The notes under the pieces were generated by a model. The model was not told where the DNA came from and did not search any database. It saw only the letters and a list, made by a program, of their open reading frames with translations. DNA of 64,000 nucleotides from an uncultured Bacteroidales bacterium. Its GTDB lineage: Bacteria > Bacteroidota > Bacteroidia > Bacteroidales > Barnesiellaceae. Made by a program: the position numbers and the translations under genes. The stretch lies in contig CASFYQ010000005.1 in NCBI GenBank assembly GCA_949298955.1, positions 1-64,000 on the forward strand, read 5' to 3'. Shown here piece by piece: positions 51,172 through 60,998 of the stretch. Numbering within the stretch: the stretch's first letter is position 1; each line of letters opens with the position of its first letter.

Positions 51172-51981
51172 TCAGTCGCCGGTATAGACGGCTTTCATCG
51201 AGCCTATGGCCAGTTTGCCTTCTACTTTCAGCGGGATACGTAGCGAGTCGGTACTGATCCAGGCCGAGATTTTGTCGCTGGTCATTTTGCCCGAGGTGTC
51301 GTAGAACCGGAGCCTCACTTTGAACGTGCTGTACTCATTTTTATTTTGTTTGAGAATCTCTTGCCCTAAATACTCGATGTGGAGGTATTCGAGATTTTTA
51401 CCCGAGAAGATTTTGGTTTTGTAAAGCTGGTTCATGTTCATGGCCCTGAAATCGAAAGAGCGAATGACATAGAAGATGCTGAGCATATCGTAAACGATGC
51501 CGGGCTCGGTGAGGACATAGTCTTCGATAGCATTCCGTTTGGGACGATAAAGGCGTATTTTTCCCGTAGTGGTCGAATCGGTGAACGTGTAGTTTACTTC
51601 GTCTTTGCGGTAGGTGCCACCCTCGTCGGCAAGTTTGGCATAGTAGACAGGCAGGAGGTTGCGGTTGTAGCGCATGTCGGCCACGAGAGTATCGCGCACT
51701 CGGAATATGTTGTCGGCAAATGGTAGTGTGCGTGCGGTGAGCACCGAGTGGTAGCTGTCGGGACGAACGGCGAGTTGCAGGGTAGCTGTCGCGGCCCGTT
51801 TCCAAAGGAATCCCAGTTGGTAAATGATGTCGTAGGAGAGCAACTCGGGCTGAACTCCGGGCAGATTGGGCGCTTGTACTTGCGCCATTGCGGTCGGGAA
51901 CAGGCTCCCGGCAAAGAGGAGAAGCAGGGAAACGATTCTCCTCACTTTCGCGGTTATGGGTGTCGGGCGTGGGTAGCGCAT
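51172..51981 (-). CDS. DUF3108-containing exported protein
   Basis: A 269-residue protein with a signal peptide after a basic N-terminus (VRRIVSLLLLFAGSLFPTAMAQ). The body fits DUF3108: LLSYDIIYQLGFLWKRAATATL, YNRNLLPVYYAKLADEGGTY, EPGIVYDMLSIFYVIRSFDF, and DKISAWISTDSLRIPLKVEG. This is a beta-rich periplasmic or outer-membrane-associated fold with unknown function. The exact start is unsure; an internal start would still keep the hydrophobic segment. It follows the Ig-like lipoprotein gene by 21 nt and is likely in one transcript with it. Confidence 0.75.
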   Translation of the reverse strand: MRYPRPTPITAKVRRIVSLLLLFAGSLFPTAMAQVQAPNLPGVQPELLSYDIIYQLGFLWKRAATATLQLAVRPDSYHSVLTARTLPFADNIFRVRDTLVADMRYNRNLLPVYYAKLADEGGTYRKDEVNYTFTDSTTTGKIRLYRPKRNAIEDYVLTEPGIVYDMLSIFYVIRSFDFRAMNMNQLYKTKIFSGKNLEYLHIEYLGQEILKQNKNEYSTFKVRLRFYDTSGKMTSDKISAWISTDSLRIPLKVEGKLAIGSMKAVYTGD

Positions 51982-52002
51982 GGGATTCGGATTTTAAACA
52001 GG

Positions 52003-53889
52003 TCAGTAATTCCGTCTCTTCTCTTTGGGTTTGTTTTTCTTTATTTTGTCGGGCTTCTGCCGATCGACCGGGGTGGCATAGATATCCCACTCCTGTTCGA
52101 TGTCCCAGTTGGCCTTCAATTCCAATGCCTGGGGGTAGTACGAAACCTCCTCGGGTTGTCGCTTCTCGGCATAGTTGCCGGTGTCGTATTTGCCGTTCCC
52201 GTTGCTGTCGATATAGAGCCGGGCATAGTAGGTACCTGGGTTGAGGTACATAAATTCGGCGCCGCCGTCGACGACAGGTGCCGAGCGTATCGGTTTGTCG
52301 CTCGAGTCGAGAATCTCGACGATGGCCGAGTCGGTGACTCCTGTAATGGAGAAATAGAGGTTGGCATAATCTTCGAGGGCTTTGACTTTGAACTCTTGTT
52401 TATGGGTATTGGTGAAGAGTCCGTAGATACTGGTAAAGGCGATAGAGTCCATTACCACTCGGTACGATTCGCCCGGGGTCCATTTGTAGGAGAGTGTATA
52501 GTCGCGTAGGGCTATCGAATCTTGTGCAAAAGTAAGTAACGAGTCGGCAATAGGAATCCACAGGGTGTCGCGTTTCAGTTCGAGGTGAATTTTGGCCGGG
52601 TCGTAGGTTTGGAGCGGTTCGGCAAAGGAGAATCGCAGCGGCTTGTAGAGGTCGAGCGACCCGCTTGCCTTTGAGTTCATCTGCAAGAATTTGATTTCGG
52701 GGGCCTCGATCGAGTCGCCTTCTTCTTTCTTTTTCTTCTCCTTTTCTTTCTCTTTTTTCTGGGAGCCTTTGTACCGCTTCATAATGAATTTGAGGGTGTC
52801 GTTATAGAGCGTCAGTTGCCTGAGCGAGTCGGTGCGCAGATATTCGGCGGCAAAAAGCAGCGTGTCCATGTTGTAGATGGTCGAGTCTTTTATCCAATAT
52901 TGCAGTGTGTCGTTGTGAACCGATCGTTCGAGAATGGCCCAGTCGTCGTTCTCGAAATTGAGTGGTTTCAACCGAGGTAACGAGTCGGCAGGGGCCTTGA
53001 AATAGAGGTTTATTTTACGACGGTCGGTGCGTTCGCTCTTGTCGAGGTATTGCGATTGAAACCCTTCGTTGAACGAGGAGAGCAGAATGTCGTTGGGGAA
53101 GAAATGGGTGTGGTTGTATTCGATAATGGTATCGATGGTAACACTGTCTTTCCACAGGGTGTCGACGTGTAGTCGCACATCGGCCGTGGGTATGACGATG
53201 GAGTCGAAGAAGGCGATTTCTTCCGAGGGGTTGTCGAATTTGTAGTCGCGATTGAGGTCTTTGAGGGCGAAGAGCCGGTACTTGCCGGGTGTAACGTTGC
53301 GTATGGTGAAATGTCCCAACTCGTCGGAGCTGGCGATGCGTTCCATCGGCAGCTTCTGGAATGCCGAGTCGTCGAGGTTGCTATGCAGTCCCACCAGCAT
53401 GCCGGTCACCGGCTCCAGGTCGCTGGCATTGAGCAGGATGCCCGATACTTGCAGCGAGTCGATTTCGGAACCCGTCGAGAAGGAGTAGGCAAAACTGTAT
53501 AGCGGATTCTTCTCGTTGTTGTCGACGATGGCGTCGGCAAAGTCGATGGTATAGGTGGTGTTGGGCAACAGCGAGTCTTTGAGCTGCACGGTAACTTTGC
53601 GTCCCGAAGCGCGTATCTCGGGCATCTCTTTTTGAGGGGGTGATACGATAACTTTTTCACTGGGGTTCTCGACCAGAATGATTTCGTCGAACTCGATTTC
53701 GACTTTCTGTTTCGATACGTTCAATGCGCCGGGAGTCGGGACACTCTTGACAAACATTGGCGGAGTCTCGTCGCGGGGGCCGCCGCCGGGTCTCGACATA
53801 TTGGCACAAGAGTATATCGACAATGCCAGTACCACGATGGCGGCAAGCCGGTAGGCAGTCGTAGGGGAAATAGGTCGTTTCGAGTTCAT
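52003..53889 (-). CDS. Lipoprotein with N-terminal Ig-like (Big_5) domain
   Basis: A 628-residue lipoprotein (start at 53889, MNSKRPISPTTAYRLAAI; lipobox LSIYSC). The GGGPRDETPPMFVKSVP segment followed by VEIEFDEIILVENPSEKVIV and NTTYTIDFADAIVDNNEKNP is the Big_5 Ig-like pattern. Two carboxypeptidase-regulatory-like beta modules follow (SGILLNASDLEPVTGMLVGL ... GKYRLFALKDLNRDYKFDNP; and GTYYARLYIDSNGNGKYDTG near the C-terminus). A Lys/Glu-rich linker (KKEKEKEKKKKEEGDS, about residues 380-395) and a basic tail (DKIKKNKPKEKRRNY) stand out. Probably a surface or periplasmic structural protein. Co-oriented with DUF3108 downstream. Confidence 0.75.
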   Translation of the reverse strand: MNSKRPISPTTAYRLAAIVVLALSIYSCANMSRPGGGPRDETPPMFVKSVPTPGALNVSKQKVEIEFDEIILVENPSEKVIVSPPQKEMPEIRASGRKVTVQLKDSLLPNTTYTIDFADAIVDNNEKNPLYSFAYSFSTGSEIDSLQVSGILLNASDLEPVTGMLVGLHSNLDDSAFQKLPMERIASSDELGHFTIRNVTPGKYRLFALKDLNRDYKFDNPSEEIAFFDSIVIPTADVRLHVDTLWKDSVTIDTIIEYNHTHFFPNDILLSSFNEGFQSQYLDKSERTDRRKINLYFKAPADSLPRLKPLNFENDDWAILERSVHNDTLQYWIKDSTIYNMDTLLFAAEYLRTDSLRQLTLYNDTLKFIMKRYKGSQKKEKEKEKKKKEEGDSIEAPEIKFLQMNSKASGSLDLYKPLRFSFAEPLQTYDPAKIHLELKRDTLWIPIADSLLTFAQDSIALRDYTLSYKWTPGESYRVVMDSIAFTSIYGLFTNTHKQEFKVKALEDYANLYFSITGVTDSAIVEILDSSDKPIRSAPVVDGGAEFMYLNPGTYYARLYIDSNGNGKYDTGNYAEKRQPEEVSYYPQALELKANWDIEQEWDIYATPVDRQKPDKIKKNKPKEKRRNY

Positions 53890-53977
53890 TGTCAACAGTT
53901 TTGAGTGTAAAGGTACTATAAATAAGAACAAAAACAAGTTTTGTTCTGTTTTGCCGGATAATTCTATCTATTCGTTG

Positions 53978-53985
53978 CAAAGATA
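53978..53985 (-). promoter_or_regulatory. Candidate -7 box upstream of the Ig-like lipoprotein
   Basis: TATCTTTG on the minus strand, 89 nt before the ATG at 53889. A weaker TACCTTTA lies closer. The rest of 53890-54106 shows no ORF. Confidence 0.5.
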
Positions 53986-54106
53986 GATAAAGATAGTGAA
54001 AGCCGAGACTAAAACTAAAAACAAGTATTCTTGTCTTCCCGGAGTTGTGCCGGCACCGTGGAAAATCAGTAGGGCGGCTTCAATCTTCTCTCATGCCCTA
54101 CCCGAC

Positions 54107-54154
54107 AAAAAATACTGCAACAAAAGAACGATTAAAAGTTCTCTCGTTGCAGTA
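54107..54154 (-). terminator. Terminator of the adhesin pseudogene
   Basis: Outer 9-bp stem TACTGCAAC/GTTGCAGTA (54113-54121 with 54146-54154) and inner 5-bp stem (54125-54129 with 54138-54142); on the minus strand it is followed by six T (complement of 54107-54112). Confidence 0.75.
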
Positions 54155-54225
54155 TACAACTCGCTAAGCCCTTTGTTTTGGATAAGGCGTTTTACTGCCG
54201 GGCGCCGCCGGTATCTTCGGGAGCC

Positions 54226-57200
54226 TTATTTACGCAGCAGGGTCTTTATTTCATATTGTTTGCCGTTTGAGGTCTTTACAACCCACACATTCAGGCCTTC
54301 GGCCAATCCGGTATTCTCTATGCGATATTCGTTCGCTCCCACATTCCGGTGATGAAGCAGTCTGCCGGAGATGTCGTAAACCGAAACCTCGGCTATCATC
54401 TCGGTCGAGAATACTGTTGTCGCTCCGGCTTCGGATACACAATAAACAGCTGCTTTGCCGTCTATTTCGTTGATTCCCGATACGGGTCGTGTCTCGCCGA
54501 AATTCGGGCGCAGATGAATGTTGCCGTAGTCGTCGACTTTGATTAATAGGCCTTCGTGGTTGTAGTAGAAATATCCTGTTTCCTCGTTGTCGAAAGCTAC
54601 ATATACGAGGTCATCTCCATTCAGCTGGTGGATTTCGAAATAATAACTGCCGGCTTCCAGTTCGGTTGCGGGGAAAGGATAAGAGCAGGGTTCTCCTACC
54701 TTGTCGAGGCTCATGTGGCAAGAAACCGTTTTCACCAGTTCTACTTGAAGCTCGTTTTCTTTGTAAACGCTCAGTTCGAAATCGCATTCATGGTCGGCAA
54801 CGCCTTTCCCGCCCAATCCTACGGTAATCGAGGTGAGGGTGTCGGTTTGCGAGATATAGAACAAATTGCCGTATGTCATCTCCGAGGTACCGGCCACACC
54901 GTCGGTGAAAATTTCGTGCTCTTCGATATCCGTGGCAAAGGTCGAGTCGGAAACAAGAACGTCGACCGATGCGATGTTGTCATTTGGGCTCTCATCGGCG
55001 GCATAGTCTATCGATGCTGTGATTTTTGCGGTTCCCACAGGCACATTGTCGATAGTGGCTTTGGTCGTGATATTCAGTATTGCGTTGGGTTGTACAGGTT
55101 CTTCCACGGTTTTTCTTGCTACCTCTTCATCGCCGGCGGTTATCACAAAGTCAAATTTCTCTGATGCGAGGTTCCCTTTGTTGCGCACTGTCGCTTGAAA
55201 TTCGCGCGGGGCGTTGAACTGGTTCACAGGCATCATGTGGTATACGTCCGGAGCGAAGGTTTCGATAGCCAAGTCGTGCCCTTTCATTGTCTCTACCCGT
55301 ATGCTGGTGAGATTCAGGTAGGAGAGTTTCGTCGATTTCACGGCGAGAACAAAATGGCCGGATTCTTCGATGGTGAATGGTATCGTGTCGAGACCTTCTT
55401 TTGTAGTGACGTTGGTGAAAGATCTCAGGATTTTTGCCTTGTCCATGTCTTCTCCCGCTTGAGCCAATAATACATCGAAATCGTCACTGTCGCCCTCTTC
55501 GGCGCTTCCGCCCATATAGTATTCCAATATCATGCGGTATTGGCCTTTGTCCAATGTCAGGCATCGAGAGATGAGCGGCACGTTCACTTTCTCGCAGTTG
55601 TACGAGCCATAGCCGTCGTAGATGACGTTGACTGCCCAGCCTCCCTTTTCGCCGGATATCCAATCGCCATGATTGCCGCTGCTTCTCGTAAAATCGGAAA
55701 CAAACGGGAGGGACGTGATCGGCTCGAAATTGCGCACCGAATCTTGTGCAGATTCATACTCTTCTCCGTCATACGAAACCCGCACTTCCACGTAATGCCA
55801 GCCAAGGGCCGACAGGTCGACAGTTTGTGCGAATGTGATTTCGGTCTCCTCGTTGGGTCCAAGACGATGTCTTGTTCTTCGTTCACCCAAACTCCTTCTC
55901 CATCGTTCCCGCGTAATTGGTAGCTGTAATAGAGTTTTTCGGTTTGATTGGTACCCTCGTTCTTTACGGTGAATTTCACTGGAGATTCTGCAGACAAATC
56001 ACAACCCGATACGGGTAAGATGATGTTTGTGAGGGTCAAATCGGGTTGGCCGCTGAAAGCGCCTTGCTCAATGCTGAAATTGTCTATCTGAATGCGGTAT
56101 CTGTTTTTCTCTGAGAATGCATGGAGGGCGAAATAATAGGTGCCATCCTCGGGTATATCGACTGTATTGAAGGCCTTCTGCCAGGTATCGACTTTCACGT
56201 CGGTGTACTGTTCGATAACTGTCATGGTCGTCGGGTCACTGCTCGTCCCGTACATCAACTCGAAATTTTCGGCCGAAATAGTCGATGTCATGTAATCGAA
56301 CGAGACATTGATTTGTCCTTGCTCGATTTGTATCGGAGGAGTAATCATGTAATCGTTAGCCGGGTTTTCCCAGGAGTACAGATAAAGGGCGATACCTGTT
56401 CCACCGTTGGCATCGTCGAGCAGGTTGTTGTATTCCCATGTCTTATCGTCGTTGTTTACGTTCAATATGGTCCAGCGTTGGAAAGAGCTTTCAGAGTTGA
56501 ATCCGTCGGTAAACGGCAATTCTATGATGTCTTTGTGCTCGAAAGCAGAAGCCAGAGTGTCGTTGTAATGGATACAGTCCGAAGCACAAGCTATCCATGC
56601 CTTTATCTTGTATGTGCCCAAAGCGGACAAATCGCATTTTGTCGAGAAATTGTATGTCGTGCTTTCGCCGGGCCGGAGATTGATGTCGAACTGCTCGGTC
56701 ACGGTTTTGCCATCATTGATTGAATAGTAAAAACTGACTTCCTCGGCCATATTTTGCTGACCGGTGTTTGACAAGCTCATGGAGAGGGTCTCTTCGCTGC
56801 CCGAGAGGCCGGAAACATTGATTTGGTCTACCGCCAAATCGAAATGGGGGTGATGCTCGACGACGTCGATCAAGCCGTTCAGTTTTACTTCGAACAGATA
56901 GGTATATCCGGCACGGAACTCATAATTGTCGAATCTCCCGAACTTGCCATTGGCAATGGCCACCCACATGCCCGGGGTCGGGTTCGTTATGCAGAAGTCA
57001 TATATACCCGGTTCCACAAAAACGCTTTGCCGGGTACCCCGCAGTACATTCGATGTGGACAATGCTCCGTCGGCATTTTCCGGTATTTTGTAATTAAATA
57101 AATCATAAATCTCTGAGGATATATCGCCATACTCTCCTGCCAATATTTACAGGTTGGGTAAGATGATATCGCCGTACGTCGAGTGGCTGCCGTCGAGCAA

Positions 57201-57347
57201 CATCTGGTAACCTGTCCCGTTCCCTATGATGTCTTCCTTGGTTACGGATAGCACGATTTCGGCTTTCTCTTCGGACTCAAGATTATCAGCCCTGCTGGGA
57301 AAAGCCAACAGCATCATAGCCGTCAAAAGTAAACATGAGTGTTTCAT
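54226..57347 (-). pseudogene. Disrupted multidomain T9SS adhesin (nonsense plus frameshift)
   Basis: Three frames together read as one protein of about 1040 residues. Signal peptide (MKHSCLLLTAMMLLAFPSRA) and a DUF2436-like start (GTGYQMLLDGSHSTYGDI) end at an in-frame TAA (57147-57149); the same frame continues with AGEYGDISSEIYDLFNYKIP and YDFCITNPTPGMW. A CARDB-like and a cleaved-adhesin/MAM-like module follow. Near 55863 the frame shifts: ATC-GTC-TTG-GAC becomes sense again (LGPNEETEITFAQ) if one base is restored. Further MAM and CARDB modules and a T9SS type-A sorting domain (VYDISGRLLHHRN ... KQYEIKTLLRK) complete it. The layout recalls Porphyromonas hemagglutinin-type adhesins. Both lesions could be real decay; sequencing error explains one more easily than two. 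Confidence 0.8.
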
Positions 57348-57617
57348 AAGTTAAATAATTAAATTGAACAAACGGTTTTATTAGAGAGTATTATAAAGCT
57401 GTATTGGATTCTGTTTTTTCGGCATTAAGTGATGAATGTATAAAATATTTATAAACAGAGTATAGTAATATCTACGAAGGGTTAAAAAATGCAAACTTTT
57501 AGTTATATTAATAATCGAGCGCTTGCTCAGAACCGTCGGAGTGGAGTTGTCGTATGAGTGGGGCGGTCGTGTTGAATAGGCGACAAAGATGCTAATAATA
57601 AATAAATCGAATAATTT

Positions 57618-57649
57618 TGGGCATCTGTGAAAAAATAATATATCTTTGC
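57618..57649 (+). promoter_or_regulatory. Promoter of secDF, TTG-N21-TATCTTTG
   Basis: TTG 57618-57620 and TATCTTTG 57642-57649 with a 21-nt spacer; leader of about 48 nt. The remainder of 57348-57617 is AT-rich and holds no supported gene. Confidence 0.75.
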
Positions 57650-57703
57650 ACCTTGATAAAAATACGAAATTCAATTAAATCAAAAAAATAAAGTACTAAT
57701 CAC

Positions 57704-60679
57704 ATGCAAAACAAAGGATTTATTAGAGTCATTGCGGTTTTGCTTACACTTATCTGCTTGTTCTACATTTCGTTTTCGGTTGTAACCGCTGTTTACAACA
57801 ACAAAGCGAAAGAGTATGCCGCCGGCGATGAGGCGAAGTATAAACATTATATCGACTCTATCTCTACGGAAAAGGTGTATTGGTGGTATTATACGTATCA
57901 GCAATGCCGTGAAATGGAAATAGGTTTGGGCCTCGACTTGAAAGGCGGTATGAATGTAACGCTGCAAATTTCGGTGGCCGATGTGCTCAAATCGTTGTCG
58001 AATAACAACCCCGACCCCAATTTCAATGCGGCTATTGCTGCCGCACAGGCTGCACAAGCCGGGAACAACGATTTTATCGCTTCGTTCTACGACGAATACA
58101 GAAAAATCGATCCCAATGTGCGGTTGTCGGCTATTTTCAGTACTTTCCAATTAAAAGATAAGATAACGCCCCGTTCGACCAACGAAGAGGTGATAGCCGT
58201 TTTGCGCAACGAATTGAACAGCGCGGTAGACAACTCGTATAATGTATTGCGCACGCGTATCGACCGCTTCGGTGTGGTTGCTCCCAATATCCAAAAGTTG
58301 GAGAAAGACGGTCTTATCTCGATAGAATTGCCGGGTATCAAAGAACCCGAGCGTGTGAGAAAATTGTTGCAAGGTAGCGCAAACCTCGAGTTTTGGGAAA
58401 CTTATAAGCTCGATCAGCTCATTGCCAAGCTCGACGCTGTAAACAACTCTATCGCTGCGGCCAATGCTGCTCAGGAGAAAGAGACTGCTGTCGAGAGCGA
58501 GGCTCCCGTAGCCGAAGCTGTTGCCGATACGACTGTAACTGCCGGCGATAGTACCGCTTTGTCGCTGAAAGAGAAATTGCAGCAGGAAGAAACCGATGCT
58601 GCCGCCATGGAGCGTATTCGCAAGCAGAATCCGTTGCTCTCGTTGATGAACTATACACAATGCCACGGCGGTCTTCCCGTAATCGGTATTGTGCATAAAA
58701 ACGATACGGCTGCCGTAAACCGCATGATGTCGAGCAAAATCGCACGTGATATTATGCCCAGTGATCTTATCCTGCGCTGGACGGTAAAACCTATCGACGA
58801 GAAACAAACCATGTATGAACTCGTTGCCCTTAAAGCCGGTAAAGGTGGGAAAGCTCCTCTGGGCGGCGACGTGATTACCGATGCTCGCGACGATTTCGAC
58901 AAGATTAAAGGTTCGGTAGTGAGCATGACCATGAATGCCGAGGGCGCCAAAACGTGGGAAAAACTGACCCGCGACAACATTGGCAACGCCATCGCTATCG
59001 TGCTCGACAATCAAGTATATTCGTTCCCCAATGTACATGGTGCCATCACGGGCGGTAGCTCGGAGATTACGGGCGGATTCTCGCCCGAAGAGGCCAAAGA
59101 CTTGGCCAATGTGCTCAAATCGGGTAAGATGGCAGCTTCTGTAACGATTGTACAAGAAGACATCATCGGACCTTCGCTGGGCCAGGAGGCTATTCAAAAC
59201 GGATTGATTTCGTTCTTGGTCGCTTTGGTGCTGCTGATGGCCTATTTGATTATCATGTACGGCTGGACGCCGGGCCTTATTGCCAGCTTCGGTGTGATAT
59301 GCAACCTTTTCTTCACCGTGGGTATTCTTGCCTCGCTGCAAGCCGTGCTCACCCTTTCGGGTATTGCCGGTATCGTGTTGTCTTTGGCTATGGCGGTCGA
59401 TGCCAACGTGCTGATTTTCGAGCGTACCAAAGAAGAATTGCGTGCGGGTAAGAATATGAAATCGGCGGTTGCCGATGGTTACAAGAATGCATTCTCGGCA
59501 ATCTTCGACTCGAACTTGACCTCTATCATCACGGGTGTGATTCTGCTGATTTATGGAACGGGTCCCATCTTGGGCTTTGCCACAACCTTGATTATCGGTA
59601 TCGCTACTTCGTTCTTTACGGCTATCTTTATCACCCGTCTCATTTTCGAGGCTGGTCTGAACCGCGGGAAATTCAATAATATGACTTTCACTACGGCTAT
59701 TTCGCGTAATTTCCTCACCGATACCCACATCAATTTCGTAGGGTTGCGCAAGATAGGTTATATCTGCATTCTGGCCGTAATAGCCGTGTTTGTCGTTTCG
59801 TTCTTCACTCGTGGAATGAATCAAGGTATCGATTTCTCGGGAGGCCGTAACTACGTGGTTCGATTTGAACAACCGGTAAGCCCGCTCGAAATCGAAAATA
59901 TGCTTGAGCCTTCGTTCGAAGGACATTCGTTGTCGGTAATCACCATCACGAGCAGCAATCAAGTGCGTATCTCGACCAATTACCGTATTGCCGATAATGG
60001 CGAGGAGGTTGACCGTGAAATCGAAACAAAACTCTACGAGGGAATGAAGAGCCTGCTGGGCGATACTACCTACGAAGAGTTTTCCGAGAATATGATTCAG
60101 AGCCGCCAGAAGGTAGGCCCGACTATTGCCGACGATATTAAGGTGGGAGCCTATTGGGCAGTCTTTTTCTCGTTGATTGCGATGGCTCTGTATATCTTGC
60201 TCCGATTCCGCAACATCGCGTTCAGTGCGGGTACGCTGGTTTCGGTAGCCTTTACCACTTTCTCGGTAGTGGGCTTGTACTCGCTGCTTTATGGAGTTTT
60301 GCCTTTCTCGATGGAAATCGATCAGAACTTTGTCGCTGCGGTATTAACGGTTATCGGTTACTCGGTGAACGATACGGTGGTAATCTTCGACCGTATTCGC
60401 GAGGAGAAAACGCTCTATCCCAAGCGTGATTTGGTAACGTCGATTAATAGCGCCTTGAACAGTACGTTGCCTCGTACAATCAATACGGGACAAAGTACGA
60501 TTATCGTGTTGCTGTGTATCCTCTTGTTGGGAGCCGAGTCGGTTCGTAGCTTTGCATTTGCCATGCTGTTCGGTGTAATCATCGGTACGTTCTCGACCTT
60601 GTTCGTGGCTACGCCCATCGCTTATGAAATACAGCGTCGTGGTTTGGCCAAGAAAGCCGCCAAGGAGGCTGCCAAGTAA
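57704..60679 (+). CDS. secDF: Fused protein translocase subunit SecDF
   Basis: Membrane protein that uses proton flow to pull exported proteins through SecYEG into the periplasm. SecD and SecF are fused in 991 residues, as usual in Bacteroidota, giving about 12 TM segments. SecD landmarks: LGLDLKGGMNVTLQI (P1 start), LRTRIDRFGVVAPNIQK, GNAIAIVLDNQVYSFPNVHG, and the TM block GIAGIVLSLAMAVDANVLIF with the conserved Asp used in proton conduction. SecF landmarks: GMNQGIDFSGGRNYVVRF, then NFVAAVLTVIGYSVNDTVVI and FDRIREE. A low-complexity Ala/Glu-rich insert (about residues 255-290) interrupts P1. It is followed by a 17-bp terminator. Confidence 0.97.
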   Translation: MQNKGFIRVIAVLLTLICLFYISFSVVTAVYNNKAKEYAAGDEAKYKHYIDSISTEKVYWWYYTYQQCREMEIGLGLDLKGGMNVTLQISVADVLKSLSNNNPDPNFNAAIAAAQAAQAGNNDFIASFYDEYRKIDPNVRLSAIFSTFQLKDKITPRSTNEEVIAVLRNELNSAVDNSYNVLRTRIDRFGVVAPNIQKLEKDGLISIELPGIKEPERVRKLLQGSANLEFWETYKLDQLIAKLDAVNNSIAAANAAQEKETAVESEAPVAEAVADTTVTAGDSTALSLKEKLQQEETDAAAMERIRKQNPLLSLMNYTQCHGGLPVIGIVHKNDTAAVNRMMSSKIARDIMPSDLILRWTVKPIDEKQTMYELVALKAGKGGKAPLGGDVITDARDDFDKIKGSVVSMTMNAEGAKTWEKLTRDNIGNAIAIVLDNQVYSFPNVHGAITGGSSEITGGFSPEEAKDLANVLKSGKMAASVTIVQEDIIGPSLGQEAIQNGLISFLVALVLLMAYLIIMYGWTPGLIASFGVICNLFFTVGILASLQAVLTLSGIAGIVLSLAMAVDANVLIFERTKEELRAGKNMKSAVADGYKNAFSAIFDSNLTSIITGVILLIYGTGPILGFATTLIIGIATSFFTAIFITRLIFEAGLNRGKFNNMTFTTAISRNFLTDTHINFVGLRKIGYICILAVIAVFVVSFFTRGMNQGIDFSGGRNYVVRFEQPVSPLEIENMLEPSFEGHSLSVITITSSNQVRISTNYRIADNGEEVDREIETKLYEGMKSLLGDTTYEEFSENMIQSRQKVGPTIADDIKVGAYWAVFFSLIAMALYILLRFRNIAFSAGTLVSVAFTTFSVVGLYSLLYGVLPFSMEIDQNFVAAVLTVIGYSVNDTVVIFDRIREEKTLYPKRDLVTSINSALNSTLPRTINTGQSTIIVLLCILLLGAESVRSFAFAMLFGVIIGTFSTLFVATPIAYEIQRRGLAKKAAKEAAK

Positions 60680-60699
60680 AAGGCTGTCAGATAAAAGTA

Positions 60700-60745
60700 A
60701 AAAAGAGAGGGTGACCCAAAAGTCAGGTCACCCTCTCTTTTTGTT
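60700..60745. terminator. Terminator of secDF
   Basis: A 17-bp stem (60700-60716 with 60726-60742), 9-nt loop, T tract on the right and A tract on the left, so it can work in both directions. Confidence 0.9.
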
Positions 60746-60815
60746 TGGATTACGCCAGATGGTCGCAGTGAGAGAATGAATGCGTGTGAGTGAGAGTGGT
60801 GGGAGAGAGAAAAAT

Positions 60816-60857
60816 AAAGAGACCGCCCAAAATCTCTTTTGGGTCGGCCTCTTTTTT
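60816..60857. terminator. Terminator between secDF and tRNA-Arg
   Basis: An imperfect hairpin (60818-60832 with 60837-60852, one mismatch and one bulge) ending in six T; on the minus strand it starts just past the tRNA 3' end and could also stop that transcript. Confidence 0.7.
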
Positions 60858-60858
60858 G

Positions 60859-60930
60859 TACCCCCGCCGAGAATCGAACTCGGATTTAAAGTTTAGGAAA
60901 CTTTCGTTCTATCCATTGAACTACAAGGGC
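60859..60930 (-). tRNA. tRNA-Arg (CCU)
   Basis: A 72-nt cloverleaf on the minus strand: acceptor GCCCTTG with several G-U pairs, D arm with TAGTTCAATGGATAGA, anticodon stem AAAGT/ACTTT with loop TTCCTAA (anticodon CCU, reads AGG), T arm CCGAG-TTCGATT-CTCGG. CCA is not encoded. It lies between the secDF terminator region and recO. Confidence 0.95.
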
Positions 60931-60998
60931 ATTTCGGTGGACAAAAGTAGTATAAAAATTTGTATTTGCCAACCTTTGCGAGTAACGAGTCGCAAAGA

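Noticed and set aside
54113..54154. Inverted repeat as a possible invertible-element end
   Set aside because: A single hairpin followed by T6 on the minus strand right after a gene; a terminator explains it and no partner repeat was found nearby.
55850..55880. Programmed frameshift in the adhesin gene
   Set aside because: No slippery heptamer or downstream structure is apparent, and the gene also has an unrelated nonsense codon, so mutation or error is more likely.
58151..59962. 603-codon minus-strand frame opposite secDF
   Set aside because: Shadow of SecDF; low-complexity His/Arg/Asp-rich translation.
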